Below, one piece after another: positions 17,321 to 26,141 of a stretch of 64,000 nt of DNA; the stretch's first letter is position 1, and each line of letters begins with the position of its first letter. Location: positions 372,001 through 436,000 of the forward strand of contig NZ_CP048649.1 in NCBI RefSeq assembly GCF_010669305.1. Reading direction: 5' to 3'. The notes under the pieces are model-generated. The model did not search any database, was not told the origin of the DNA, and was given only the letters and a program-made list of their open reading frames with translations. This DNA is from Aminipila butyrica. Lineage in GTDB: Bacteria > Bacillota > Clostridia > Peptostreptococcales > Anaerovoracaceae. The position numbers were made by a program, and so were the translations under genes.

Positions 17321-17977
17321 ATGCTAAACTTTGATATTCAAAACCATAGACCGTTGAGGGAAATTGTCTATGAGGAATTGAAACTACAGATCTTGACAGG
17401 AAAGATTGCTCCTGGCACGAGAATGATGGAGGTAGAACTGGCAGAGGATATGGGCGTGAGCCGGACTCCCATCCGCGAGGCGATTCGTAAGCTGGAGAAA
17501 GAAGGCCTGGTCATCATAGAGCCCCGCAGAGGTGCCTACGCATCCCAAATTTCTACAGAGGATATGGTGGAGATTTTAGAGGTACGGCAGAATATGGAGG
17601 GGCTGGCTGCTTTTATCGCTGCCAGCAAGATGAAACCGGAGCAGCTGAAATGTATTGAGCAAGCAGAGGAAGAATATAATCGAGCGGTAGAGACGGGTAG
17701 TACGGCGGATATGATCTACTACGATTCTCAGTTTCACAAACTAATCGTGGAAGCCAGCAACAACAAGACGCTGTTGCAGCTTATCGAGCCACTGCAAGAA
17801 ATGGCACTGCGCTTTCGTTACTTATATTATGACGATTTTAAGCGGGCGGAAAACATGCCCCATGAGCACCAAGTTATCATTGACGCCATTGCGCAAGGCA
17901 ATGCCGAGGCCGCCAAGGAGGCAGCTGATACCCACATAAAGAAATTGAAAGAGCTGGTTATGACCGAAGGCGTCTAG
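17321..17977 (+). CDS. GntR family (FadR/FCD type) transcriptional regulator
   Basis: 218 residues, ATG after GAGGTGA. N-terminal winged helix at about 10-75 (LELAEDMGVSRTPIREAIRK motif region, then GLVIIEPRRGAY). The C-terminal helical FCD ligand domain has metal-site residues in YYDSQFHKLIVEASNN and PHEHQVIIDAI...TH. Members respond to small organic acids. Probable co-transcription with ispE; the ispE-GntR order occurs in other Clostridia. The target is unknown. Confidence 0.88.
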   Translation: MLNFDIQNHRPLREIVYEELKLQILTGKIAPGTRMMEVELAEDMGVSRTPIREAIRKLEKEGLVIIEPRRGAYASQISTEDMVEILEVRQNMEGLAAFIAASKMKPEQLKCIEQAEEEYNRAVETGSTADMIYYDSQFHKLIVEASNNKTLLQLIEPLQEMALRFRYLYYDDFKRAENMPHEHQVIIDAIAQGNAEAAKEAADTHIKKLKELVMTEGV

Positions 17978-18002
17978 CTTGCCGTGTAAATTTAAAAACA
18001 AA

Positions 18003-18047
18003 AAAGCGGTACTTTTGAGAGAAAATACATCTCAAAGGTACCGCTTT
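18003..18047. terminator. bidirectional terminator between gntR and cheC
   Basis: 18-base arms starting AAAGCGGTAC and ending GTACCGCTTT (one mismatch), 9-base loop, A/T tracts on both sides. Shared by two converging genes. Confidence 0.88.
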
Positions 18048-18073
18048 ATAATTTTTTGTAGTTGAATCATTGA

Positions 18074-18658
18074 TTATGTAATGGGATGCATCCGCCGCAT
18101 TTCATCCAAGATGGTCTGGAAGATGTCGTCACTCATGACGGTTACAAAATTAGTTGTTAAAAAATCTTTTATTTCTAAGGTAAAAGTGATCGTCATAACG
18201 GAATGAAACCGACCATACATGAATTCCTTGTAGGAGTTGGTATCCAGTACTTCACCGAGCTTCGGCGTAGAGATATCAATTTCTTTATTAAGAAACGTGG
18301 CCAAAGCCGTAGAAGAGGAGCCCATCATCTGGTTCATCAATTCACAGATAGCGCTCTTGGAAAGTTCATCGATTTCGGTAATCTCCATAGAAGTCATTTG
18401 GGATACCATCCGCAAAATATCATCCCGTTTCAGTAACAGGGAATTGGTTCCCTTCAATCCCTTTACGTAGTCCACGCTGATACCGTAAGCTGGCTCCAGG
18501 TAAGTGATATCCAGCTCTTTTGGGGAGACAATGTCTATCTTGGGAATGGAGATGTTGACTGTCTTGTTCAGTATGATGGATAAGGCTGTTGCTGAAGAGC
18601 CAATGCCAATATTAAAAAGCTCACCAATAGCATCTATTTCTTTTTTTGTTACATCCAT
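18074..18658 (-). CDS. cheC: CheC-family chemotaxis phosphatase
   Basis: 194 residues from the ATG at 18658 (GGAG 8 bases upstream); nine further in-frame residues upstream have no ribosome site. It has the two internal repeats of CheC: DAIGELFNIGIGSSATALS at about 9-27 and SAICELMNQMMGSSSTALA at about 107-125, each with the (D/S)xxxExxN phosphatase signature (Glu and Asn present). It would dephosphorylate CheY-P, aiding adaptation. No CheD or CheY is adjacent. The chemoreceptor at 0.9 kb is a possible pathway partner. Confidence 0.88.
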   Translation of the reverse strand: MDVTKKEIDAIGELFNIGIGSSATALSIILNKTVNISIPKIDIVSPKELDITYLEPAYGISVDYVKGLKGTNSLLLKRDDILRMVSQMTSMEITEIDELSKSAICELMNQMMGSSSTALATFLNKEIDISTPKLGEVLDTNSYKEFMYGRFHSVMTITFTLEIKDFLTTNFVTVMSDDIFQTILDEMRRMHPIT

Positions 18659-18767
18659 GTCGCACACTCCTTGTATATGACGCACTGACTACTAAAATAA
18701 AGAATTAATGCATTTAGAGTACCACAAAAGCTGTAGGGATTCAATTGTTTTTGGAGATTGGCAGACA

Positions 18768-18931
18768 GGTTTTCCTATAGTCTGGATTCAGAAGGAAACC
18801 CGACCGCAGATGGTCGACAAGGGGGTAACCTCCAGGCAGATTTGCCAGAAACAAGTTGTAATACAAAGAGAGGACTAGGAATAAACTGTATTGTGTTCAA
18901 GTATGCAGATGCGGACAACGCCGCAGAATAC
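18768..18931 (+). ncRNA. candidate structured RNA / leader of the SPOCS-LysM gene
   Basis: Six hairpins follow each other. (1) GGTTT.CC/GG.AAACC (18768-18800) encloses TCTG-GATT-CAGA. (2) CGACC/GGTCG (18801-18816) around GCAGAT. (3) GGGGG/CCTCC (18821-18833). (4) GGCA-GATT-TGCC (18835-18846). (5) TTGT/ACAA (18856-18866). (6) GTAT..GCGG/CCGC..ATAC (18901-18931). Two loops are identical (GATT), and GCAGAT recurs at 18806 and 18905. Hairpin 3 needs a G-U pair that would be A-C on the other strand, favouring the plus strand. An open frame of 62 codons (18758-18946) overlaps it but resembles no protein I know. It matches no riboswitch class I can recognise. Confidence 0.4.
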
Positions 18932-18966
18932 GCGTTGCAAATCTAACGTATAAGGGGGAATCAATC

Positions 18967-21588
18967 ATGACCTATGATAAGAATATACCTGATTTTGCAC
19001 TTCAGCCGGCAAGGGAGCCTGAGGAACCGGATGTTTTCGATCCATCACCTTACGACCGGCTGTTGAACCTGCACAATCAGGAGAAGAGTGTAGGAGACTT
19101 GCCAGACGAAGCAGAAGGAACAGAGGAATACAGCTTCTTTCCATTCAACAAGGCAGAAGAGGACCAAGCAGAGAACGACCTGGCCGGCACAGGATTTCCA
19201 GGCCGGGATTTTCAGGGCGGAAGTTTTGCTGCATCGGAAACGGATGCTCCAGCAGGGACCTCTGGTGAAGAGGCCGTATTTGGGAAGCCGGAAGGGGACA
19301 GCCAGAAACGTCGGCAGGATTTAAAAAGAGTTTTGGAAAGCCGGAGCACTGGCACGAGAACTCTGCCAGAGGATGTTTGGGCTCAGTTGGAAGCTCAGCT
19401 TGTGCAAGAACTGATGCCTCAGGCCAAGCCACCGACAGACCTGCAAGCTATAGAAAATACGGAAGCTGATTTGCTGACAGCCGCTTGGGCGCCAGAAGAG
19501 CTGCCTGACCTTGACGCGGAGTCTGTTCTGGCAGAAGTCCGGACAGAAGCAGCTGAATCGGAGGTTGAGCTGGAGTCCGAAGCCGTTTCCGCAGGAGCAA
19601 AGCTGGAAGCTGAAGCGGAAATAAACAAAGAAGAAACTGCATCGGAACCAGAAGCGGTTATAGCGGTCAATGAAGCAGAAGTGGAAGCAGATGCGGAGAC
19701 CGTCTTGGCCGTCGACCAGCCAGAAGCAGAGGCAGAGCCGGAGACGGTTGCTGTCATCGGACAGCCGGCACCTGAATCAGAGCAGGTGCTGGAAACCTGG
19801 GCCCCCGCAACGGAAGCGGAAGAGGTGCAGGAAGAAAGTTCGGAACAATCTGTAGAAGCGTGGGTACCGGAAGAAAGGCACCAAGATTCACATCGAAGCC
19901 GGCAGGGAACTCAGGAAAAGTCGGCTGTGACAGCACCTGCCGCAGGAGCAAACAGCGAAGCGGCTCTCATTGTGCCAACGGCAGGCTCGCTGCTGACCAA
20001 CGAATTAAAGATGACCGATATCCGGGAAAAGCCGGAGACCCGTGTCTATATAGAAGAAGATATCTTGGTGCCAGATACCAAGGAGGACTTGGCTTCCATC
20101 CTTTCCATGACCGGAAAAGCCAGCCTCAGCGACTCGGAAATCCGGGTAGGACAGCTGAGTCAGGATTCGGTTAAGATTAACGGAGAGGTTGAGCTGCATA
20201 CCCTGTACATTCCTGAAAATTACACTGGGGAGCACCATATCATCAATATCCAGTCTCGACTGCCTTTTAAAACCGAGTGGCCGGTGGCAGCGGAGCCTCT
20301 TTCCAGGCTGGCTATTCAACCGACGATTGAGAGCGTAGACTATACGGTAATCAATGAACGAAAATTCCGGGCAAAGTTAACAGTTCGGCTGACCATGCGA
20401 GAATATGCCAATGTAGAGATGCAAGTATTCCAAGGCATAAGAGGAGAAAAACTCCAGCTGCTAAAGGAAAAGATCCAGATGACTCACGTGTCAGAGCGAA
20501 AAACAGATGTCATGGAGATCAACGAAACCTTGGCACTAAAAGATTCCCAGCCTAAGCCAGAACGGATTTTAAAATATGACATTGATATCGTGGAGAATCA
20601 CAAACAGGTTACGGAGGATAAGGCGGTAGTCAATGCCACCATCTATTGCAACGTGTTGTATCTAGGCAGTGTCAGCGATACGGATGGGGAGGCCGGAGAG
20701 GGCGCTACTGTGACGAGGCTGTCGCCACAGCTGTTCCAGGGAAAGACAGAGTTTACCCAGTTTATTCCTATTGCAAATCCGGCAGAGGGCAGCAAGATTT
20801 CTTTCCATTACAATAGCTTGAATGTACACATCAAAGAGCCGTCGGAAGACGATGGGCCGGAAAATGCTTTTTCTCTGGATGGTCGAGTAGAAACTACCAT
20901 TGAAATTTACAAGAATCTGGAGCGGGAGATCGTCACCGACATATACCACCGGACCAGAGACGTGGTTTGCGACAAGGTAGAACTGGAAGCCATGTCCTTG
21001 GGCGGCAGCGGAGTAACCGAAGCGGCAGTCCGGGAGATTATCAATGTGCCAGAAAAATATGGGGAAGTTAAGCGGGTTATTTATATCTACGGAGATATTC
21101 AAAATAGCCGGAGCTTTTTAGAACAGAACAAAAATATTGTTGAAGGCACTATTGCTATTACGCTGCTCTGTCTGCCGGAGGATGAGAGTAAGGCTGCATT
21201 CCGTCTGAATAAAGAACTGAATTTCCGCGGATCGATGGAGATTCCTATGGGTCGGGGCGACACCAAGGCGAACAGCGAAATTGCTATCAAGGAACTGTGG
21301 TTTGACCGCATTAATGCCAAACAGATTGAGGTTAACGCCAACTTGTTTATTTCTTCCTCTGTATACGGGCAGGATAAGTATCAGGTCATTCAAAATGTCT
21401 GCTTTGTGGAAGCGAAAGAAGACGGCGGTGTAAAGCCGGGCATGGTGGTATATATCACTAAAAATGATGATACGCTGTGGAATATTGCAAAGAAATACCG
21501 GACTACAATGGAGATGATTACGGAGATTAACGATCTGTCTGGAGAGCAGACTCTGCCGGAGGGCATGAAACTGTTAATTGTGAAATAA
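18967..21588 (+). CDS. SPOCS (DUF3794) and LysM domain protein, spore-envelope type
   Basis: 873 residues, ATG after AAGGGGGAA. Residues 1-150 are acidic and probably disordered. Residues 150-330 are a low-complexity Glu/Ala stretch (many EAE, EPE, VEA repeats). Residues about 360-820 contain at least two SPOCS/DUF3794 modules (VDYTVINERKFRAKLTVRLT, IQMTHVSERKTDVMEINETL, VREIINVPEKYGEVKRVIYI). The C-terminus at about 825-873 is a LysM peptidoglycan-binding domain (MVVYITKNDDTLWNIAKKYR). The SPOCS-LysM arrangement is known from clostridial spore coat/cortex-associated proteins such as SpoVID-like morphogens. It probably links coat to cortex peptidoglycan. The long Glu/Ala segment is unusual. 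spoIIR lies downstream. Confidence 0.88.
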   Translation: MTYDKNIPDFALQPAREPEEPDVFDPSPYDRLLNLHNQEKSVGDLPDEAEGTEEYSFFPFNKAEEDQAENDLAGTGFPGRDFQGGSFAASETDAPAGTSGEEAVFGKPEGDSQKRRQDLKRVLESRSTGTRTLPEDVWAQLEAQLVQELMPQAKPPTDLQAIENTEADLLTAAWAPEELPDLDAESVLAEVRTEAAESEVELESEAVSAGAKLEAEAEINKEETASEPEAVIAVNEAEVEADAETVLAVDQPEAEAEPETVAVIGQPAPESEQVLETWAPATEAEEVQEESSEQSVEAWVPEERHQDSHRSRQGTQEKSAVTAPAAGANSEAALIVPTAGSLLTNELKMTDIREKPETRVYIEEDILVPDTKEDLASILSMTGKASLSDSEIRVGQLSQDSVKINGEVELHTLYIPENYTGEHHIINIQSRLPFKTEWPVAAEPLSRLAIQPTIESVDYTVINERKFRAKLTVRLTMREYANVEMQVFQGIRGEKLQLLKEKIQMTHVSERKTDVMEINETLALKDSQPKPERILKYDIDIVENHKQVTEDKAVVNATIYCNVLYLGSVSDTDGEAGEGATVTRLSPQLFQGKTEFTQFIPIANPAEGSKISFHYNSLNVHIKEPSEDDGPENAFSLDGRVETTIEIYKNLEREIVTDIYHRTRDVVCDKVELEAMSLGGSGVTEAAVREIINVPEKYGEVKRVIYIYGDIQNSRSFLEQNKNIVEGTIAITLLCLPEDESKAAFRLNKELNFRGSMEIPMGRGDTKANSEIAIKELWFDRINAKQIEVNANLFISSSVYGQDKYQVIQNVCFVEAKEDGGVKPGMVVYITKNDDTLWNIAKKYRTTMEMITEINDLSGEQTLPEGMKLLIVK

Positions 21589-21641
21589 AAAAAGGGTGAT
21601 ATTTTCTACATAATAAAAGAGATGTTGGGCAAAAGATGAAT

Positions 21642-21699
21642 AAAAAGCCTCCTGTTGGCCATACTTCCAAATAAGGGAGTGAGCGGACAGGAGGTTTTT
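21642..21699 (+). terminator. terminator-like hairpin that contains the spoIIR ribosome site
   Basis: Arm 1 AAAAAGCCTCCTGT (21642-21655) pairs with arm 2 ACAGGAGGTTTTT (21687-21699). Inside, ACTTCC (21663) pairs with GGGAGT (21675). Arm 2 is the Shine-Dalgarno AGGAGG and ends in T5 directly before the spoIIR ATG at 21700. It can act as terminator for the upstream gene and as a translation block for spoIIR. Confidence 0.7.
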
Positions 21700-22506
21700 A
21701 TGAAATTTGATAAACGACAAATGCAGGCCATGTTATTTATTTTGATTTGCATGATTGCATATACAGGATGGTATACTCAAAACGCAGAAAAGCAGAAGGT
21801 TCATACAGGAATCATACGCTTTCACGTGCTGGCCAATAGCAATTCACCGGCAGACCAGCAGTTAAAACTGAAGGTTCGGGATGGCGTATTGGAGGCGGTG
21901 AACCAGGAACTGGTTCGGGAGACCATGGAAAAGTATGATTCCTTAGAGGATGTCAATCCGGGGAATCAAGAGCTGCCAGCAGTACAGCCTTCCGAGGCGG
22001 GACAGAGCAATGTGGAAGGGGAGCTCGCCAAGGAGACTATGGCTGTAGTAGATAGCAGAAATAGTGCACAAGTATCCTTGGGGGTGCAGGAGTCCCGAAC
22101 TTATCTAGCCACACATCTCGACTTTATTGAAGAGGTGGCCGAACAGATTATCCAGGAAAATGGTTATGGATATCAGGTTAATGCAGAGCTGGGAGTTAGG
22201 TGGATACCAGAGAAAACATATGGTGACATGACTTTCCCCGCAGGGAATTATGAGGCCTTAAACATTACTATCGGTTCGGGAGAGGGAAATAACTGGTGGT
22301 GTGTACTCTTTCCTCCCCTATGTCTAATTGATGGTTCCGATGACCCCGATCAGTTGAATGCTTTTGAAACGACAAGTTCTGCAGCAGTGGGAATGACGGA
22401 AGATCTGCTGAAGCTGCGAAAGTCTAACAAGGAAAGCGTTTCCACGCAAGCAGCTATTAAATTGAAGTTTAAGACCTTAGAGCTGTTGGAGCAAAAGGGC
22501 GAATAA
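21700..22506 (+). CDS. spoIIR: stage II sporulation protein R
   Basis: 268 residues from the ATG at 21700 (AGGAGG 5 bases upstream). N-terminal membrane anchor or signal at 6-26 (MQAMLFILICMIAYTGWY). The conserved motif IIRFHVLANSNSPADQQLKLKVRDGVL is partly visible as HVLANSNSPADQQLK, and GNNWWCVLFPPLCLIDGS is the family hallmark near the C-terminus. SpoIIR is made in the forespore under sigma F and activates the SpoIIGA protease to process pro-sigma E in the mother cell. An insert of about 50 residues with Pro/Glu/Ser (about 88-130) separates the two halves. Its ribosome site is sequestered in a hairpin. Confidence 0.93.
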   Translation: MKFDKRQMQAMLFILICMIAYTGWYTQNAEKQKVHTGIIRFHVLANSNSPADQQLKLKVRDGVLEAVNQELVRETMEKYDSLEDVNPGNQELPAVQPSEAGQSNVEGELAKETMAVVDSRNSAQVSLGVQESRTYLATHLDFIEEVAEQIIQENGYGYQVNAELGVRWIPEKTYGDMTFPAGNYEALNITIGSGEGNNWWCVLFPPLCLIDGSDDPDQLNAFETTSSAAVGMTEDLLKLRKSNKESVSTQAAIKLKFKTLELLEQKGE

Positions 22507-22532
22507 TTTATAAAATAAAAGTGACTAAATAT

Positions 22533-22578
22533 AAAGAACGAGCAGGGGCTGATTGATTCAGCTTTCGCTCGTTCTTTT
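22533..22578 (+). terminator. rho-independent terminator after spoIIR
   Basis: Arms AAAGAACGAGC (22533-22543) and GCTCGTTCTTTT (22567-22578) with an inner GCTGA/TCAGC hairpin. Confidence 0.8.
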
Positions 22579-22610
22579 GGTGTTGAAGATTTATATGAAA
22601 ATCCAAAGGA

Positions 22611-23879
22611 TTAGCTGCTGGTCTTCTCCCCTAAGGTCAGGGTGAGTTTTTTCATCTCGTTGTCGTTGTTGCGGACAATGGTGATTTGCACCTTGTCGCC
22701 CACTTCATAGCCGTCAAAAGCACTGGTCAGATCGGAAGCTGCGCTGATTTTCTTGTCTCCTACGTAGTAAATCATGTCACCACTTTTAAAGCCGGCTGCT
22801 TTAGCGAAGTCGCTGTCCACACTTTTCACATAGATGCCCAGACTGGTGGCCCCATAGAATACGGCGTTGCGCATAGAAGTCAGATCAATGAAGGTCATGC
22901 CCGTATCAATACGGCCGCGCACATAGCCATAGTCGGCCAGTTCTTGTGCAATCTTCTTTACTTCGTTAACCGGAATGGCAAAGCCTAGCCCCTCCACGTC
23001 AGAACCGGAGGATTTGGCAACGATGACGCCTACCAGCTCGCCGTTCTGATTAAACATACCGCCGCCGGAGTTGCCCGGATTGATAGAAGCATCGGTTTGA
23101 AGAAGAGTCATATTTTTACCGTCAATGGTAATGGAGCGGTCTAACGCACTGACGATACCGGCTGTTACTGTACCGCCCAAGCTGCCTAATGGGTTGCCGA
23201 TGACTACGGTTAAATCTCCCACTTCCAAGGCACTGCTGTCTCCATAAACAACGGGGGTCAACCCGCTGGCATCAATTTTTAAAACGGCAATATCGGTTTC
23301 ATCATCTGTCCCAATTAAGGTTGCGGTATAGGACTTGCTGTTTTTTAGTGTGACAGTAATCTTGTTGGAATTTTCAATGACGTGATTGTTGGTGACAATG
23401 TAGCCGTCAGAGGAAACGATAACGCCACTGCCGGCACCTTCTGTAACGTATTGCTGCATCCAGGAGTCTGTCACCATAGCTTCTGTCTTAATCTCTACCA
23501 CCGAGTTGGCGTTTAGTGCGGCGATCTCCTTGATGGTCAGATTGCTGTCAGTAGACTGCTCTAAGGTCGTGCCGGTCTTGGAAACACTCAGTTGCTGAGA
23601 AGCTTGGGACCGAGTGCCGAAGCTGCTGCTTTCACTGGACAGACTGTTGGCCAGCAGGGCCCCGCCAAAGCCAAATGCGGCAGATGTCAGTAAGCATAAA
23701 ACCACCACCAGGGCAATTCCCATTCGAGATTTTTTAAAGTGAAACTTGCGTTTATGTGGCGAGCCGTGATTTGTCTCTGAGCCTGCCCCAGAAGATTCCT
23801 CTATGATGACAAAGTTCACGTCTTGTATCGGTTCGCGATTGTTATTCTCCCCTGAATAATAATGGTTAAAATGATTCAT
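22611..23879 (-). CDS. HtrA/DegP-type membrane serine protease with PDZ domain
   Basis: 422 residues from the ATG at 23879 (AGGAGG 10 bases upstream; a TTG two codons earlier is less likely). Cytoplasmic N-terminus of about 52 residues, membrane helix at about 53-75, Ser-rich linker, trypsin-like domain with catalytic His166 (TNNHVIENS), Asp196 (ETDIAVLKID) and Ser271 (INPGNSGGGMF), then one PDZ domain (about 330-415, KAAGFKSGDMIYYVGDKKI). It degrades or refolds damaged proteins outside the membrane. Such genes are usually induced by envelope stress; no clear CssR-type operator was recognised. Confidence 0.93.
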   Translation of the reverse strand: MNHFNHYYSGENNNREPIQDVNFVIIEESSGAGSETNHGSPHKRKFHFKKSRMGIALVVVLCLLTSAAFGFGGALLANSLSSESSSFGTRSQASQQLSVSKTGTTLEQSTDSNLTIKEIAALNANSVVEIKTEAMVTDSWMQQYVTEGAGSGVIVSSDGYIVTNNHVIENSNKITVTLKNSKSYTATLIGTDDETDIAVLKIDASGLTPVVYGDSSALEVGDLTVVIGNPLGSLGGTVTAGIVSALDRSITIDGKNMTLLQTDASINPGNSGGGMFNQNGELVGVIVAKSSGSDVEGLGFAIPVNEVKKIAQELADYGYVRGRIDTGMTFIDLTSMRNAVFYGATSLGIYVKSVDSDFAKAAGFKSGDMIYYVGDKKISAASDLTSAFDGYEVGDKVQITIVRNNDNEMKKLTLTLGEKTSS

Positions 23880-24072
23880 AAACAAATCCCCTCCTATTTC
23901 TGTATTAGATTTCTCCGGTGGGATTTGAGCTCACACCGAAGGTATAAGCATATATTACTGCTCTATTGTGAACTTTTGGTGAAAAAAAGATGTTTATGTG
24001 GTAAAATATATTGTTAATAGTGTAGAATGACCTATAAAGCTGCAAATTATGCAGGATACGGGAGATTGTGTA

Positions 24073-25929
24073 ATGAGAGACAAGTATAATCGTTGGCAGA
24101 AGTTCCTGGAGGAACAGACTGTGCGAATTGACAGCTCAGAGGAGCTTGGGGAGATAAATCGTCAGCTGCTGGAAGAGCTGAAAGCCTGCGATAGGATGGA
24201 AAACGCAGAAGAAGAGATTTACGAGCGATTTTATAAAGAAGTGGAGTTTGGTACAGGAGGGCTTCGGGGAATCTTGGGAGCTGGAACAAACCGGCTAAAT
24301 CTTTATACCGTGGCTAAGGCTACTCAGGGAATTGCCAATTATATAAAGGCTGGAGAATATTTAGTGGATTCGCCGCTGAATAAGAAGAAAAGCGGTAAGA
24401 ACCCAGCGGTGGCTATTGCTTACGACAGCCGCATCTATTCCGCAGTCTTTGCAAAAATCGCCGCAGAAGTGTTGATGGCTAATGATATCAATGTTTATTT
24501 ATATGAGGAATTGATGCCTACACCGGCACTCTCTTTTGCTGTACGGCACTTTGACTGCGCTATGGGCATTATGATTACCGCTAGCCATAATCCGGCTAAA
24601 TATAATGGCTATAAGGTATATGACAATTCAGGGTGCCAGGTGACTCTGGCCGCGGCGGAAAAGCTTTTTACTTATATAGATCAACTGGATATTTTTGAGG
24701 ATATTAAAGCTGCGGGTGGTCGTGGTATACTGAAAGGACTGGGAGAAGAGACGGTTGAGGCGTATCTGGATGCGGTTCAGTCTGAACGGGCCTTGCAGTC
24801 AGAAGTGGATCAAAAGGCTTTGCAGGCGCTCTCTGTGGTGTATACACCTCTGAATGGAGCGGGCAATAAGCCGGTACGGCAGATGTTGGACCGGTTGGGG
24901 GTAGGAAAGGTGGCCGTAGTTAGGGAGCAGGAGCTGCCAGACGGCCGTTTTCCTACTTGCCCGTATCCAAATCCAGAAAAGAAGGAGGCTTTAGCCTTAG
25001 GCTTGGCTTTATGCACCGAACTGGCTATGGAGGCCGAAGCTGCTGGACGGGGAGAGGATGCTCCGGACTTGCTGCTGGCCACGGATCCCGACTGCGACCG
25101 AATTGGCTTAGCTGCCAGACGACCAGTAGACGGAAAACTGGCATCCTATCAGCTGTTGACCGGTAATGAAGTGGGCGTTTTGCTTTTGGATTTTCTGATT
25201 GATACCAAGGTGAAGAGCGGCAAGAAAAAAAATCCGATTTTTGTCACGACCATCGTCTCTACCAGGATGGCTGGTGTCTTAGCAACTTGCCGGGGCGTGC
25301 AGCAGCATCTGACCTTGACGGGTTTTAAATTTATCGGTGAGCAGATTGGATTATTGGAGAATCAGGGGCGTGAGCAGGAGTTTTTGTTCGGATTTGAAGA
25401 AAGCTACGGCTATCTCTCCGGGGCCTATGTGCGAGATAAGGACGCGGTCAACGGAGCCATGCTCATCTGCGAGATGGCGGCTTACTACAAGGCTAGAGGC
25501 GTAACCCTGATAGAACGATTAGAGGAGCTATATCAGGAATATGGCTATTTCCGGGATCAACTGATTGATTTTACCTTTGAAGGGGTAAAAGGTATGGAGA
25601 CCATGGCTAATCTTATGGAGACATTCCGCAGTAGACTGCCCGAATCTTTTATTGGTCAGACGGTGGTGGAAGTGGCAGATTACCAAAAACAGCAGCGGAC
25701 GGTTCTAGGAGGGGCAACTGGCTCGCCGATGACGACCGATACAGGGCTGCCTGCTTCTGACGTAATTCAGGTACTTTTATCAAAGGGCTGTTCCTTTACA
25801 GTGCGGCCTTCGGGAACGGAACCAAAGCTGAAAATTTATTTATCGGCTAAAGGAACGACGGCTCAGGAGTCAGAAGAAATAATTGAGGCGTTAGGGAAAG
25901 AATTGACAGACATCGTTCATAGCAGATAG
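24073..25929 (+). CDS. phospho-sugar mutase (phosphoglucomutase/phosphomannomutase family)
   Basis: 618 residues; ATG at 24073 with GGGAG 8 bases upstream. Alpha-D-phosphohexomutase architecture: FGTGGLRGILGAGTNRLN at the N-terminus, catalytic serine in TASHNPAKYNGYKVY (about residue 170), metal-binding DPDCDRIG at about 340, GFEESYGYLSGAYVRDKD substrate loop, and C-terminal phosphate loop RPSGTEPKLKIYL. It interconverts hexose 1- and 6-phosphates, supplying glucose 1-phosphate for glycan synthesis. The length fits the long Firmicute PgcA type. Single gene; no clear terminator at its end. Confidence 0.93.
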   Translation: MRDKYNRWQKFLEEQTVRIDSSEELGEINRQLLEELKACDRMENAEEEIYERFYKEVEFGTGGLRGILGAGTNRLNLYTVAKATQGIANYIKAGEYLVDSPLNKKKSGKNPAVAIAYDSRIYSAVFAKIAAEVLMANDINVYLYEELMPTPALSFAVRHFDCAMGIMITASHNPAKYNGYKVYDNSGCQVTLAAAEKLFTYIDQLDIFEDIKAAGGRGILKGLGEETVEAYLDAVQSERALQSEVDQKALQALSVVYTPLNGAGNKPVRQMLDRLGVGKVAVVREQELPDGRFPTCPYPNPEKKEALALGLALCTELAMEAEAAGRGEDAPDLLLATDPDCDRIGLAARRPVDGKLASYQLLTGNEVGVLLLDFLIDTKVKSGKKKNPIFVTTIVSTRMAGVLATCRGVQQHLTLTGFKFIGEQIGLLENQGREQEFLFGFEESYGYLSGAYVRDKDAVNGAMLICEMAAYYKARGVTLIERLEELYQEYGYFRDQLIDFTFEGVKGMETMANLMETFRSRLPESFIGQTVVEVADYQKQQRTVLGGATGSPMTTDTGLPASDVIQVLLSKGCSFTVRPSGTEPKLKIYLSAKGTTAQESEEIIEALGKELTDIVHSR

Positions 25930-26141
25930 ACGATGGTCTGGGCGTAGAAAGCGGTTTGAGGTTTGTGGAATCAAGGCAGGCGCTATCCAGTCGTTTTTGG
26001 GTTATCGCTAAATAGGAAATAAAATTGTTAAACATAAATAGACGATATGGAATCCTATCTATACGGGTGTTGGCTGGCATGATATTGTGATGGGTTTCGT
26101 CGGCTATGTTGCATATATAAAGAAAAGGAGAAATTTTATAA
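25930..26141. other. 212-bp intergenic region before hslO
   Basis: No RNA gene or strong hairpin seen. AT-rich near 26015-26045 with TTGTTA and GATATGG, which is not a convincing promoter. AAGGAG for hslO is at 26124-26129. Confidence 0.3.

Noticed and set aside
18768..18931. SRP RNA, tmRNA, RNase P RNA or cobalamin riboswitch
   Set aside because: None of the conserved sequence blocks of these RNAs is present.
19419..19757. Long minus-strand open frame inside the SPOCS gene
   Set aside because: Ser/Ala-rich shadow of the Glu/Ala repeats in the real gene; no ribosome site.
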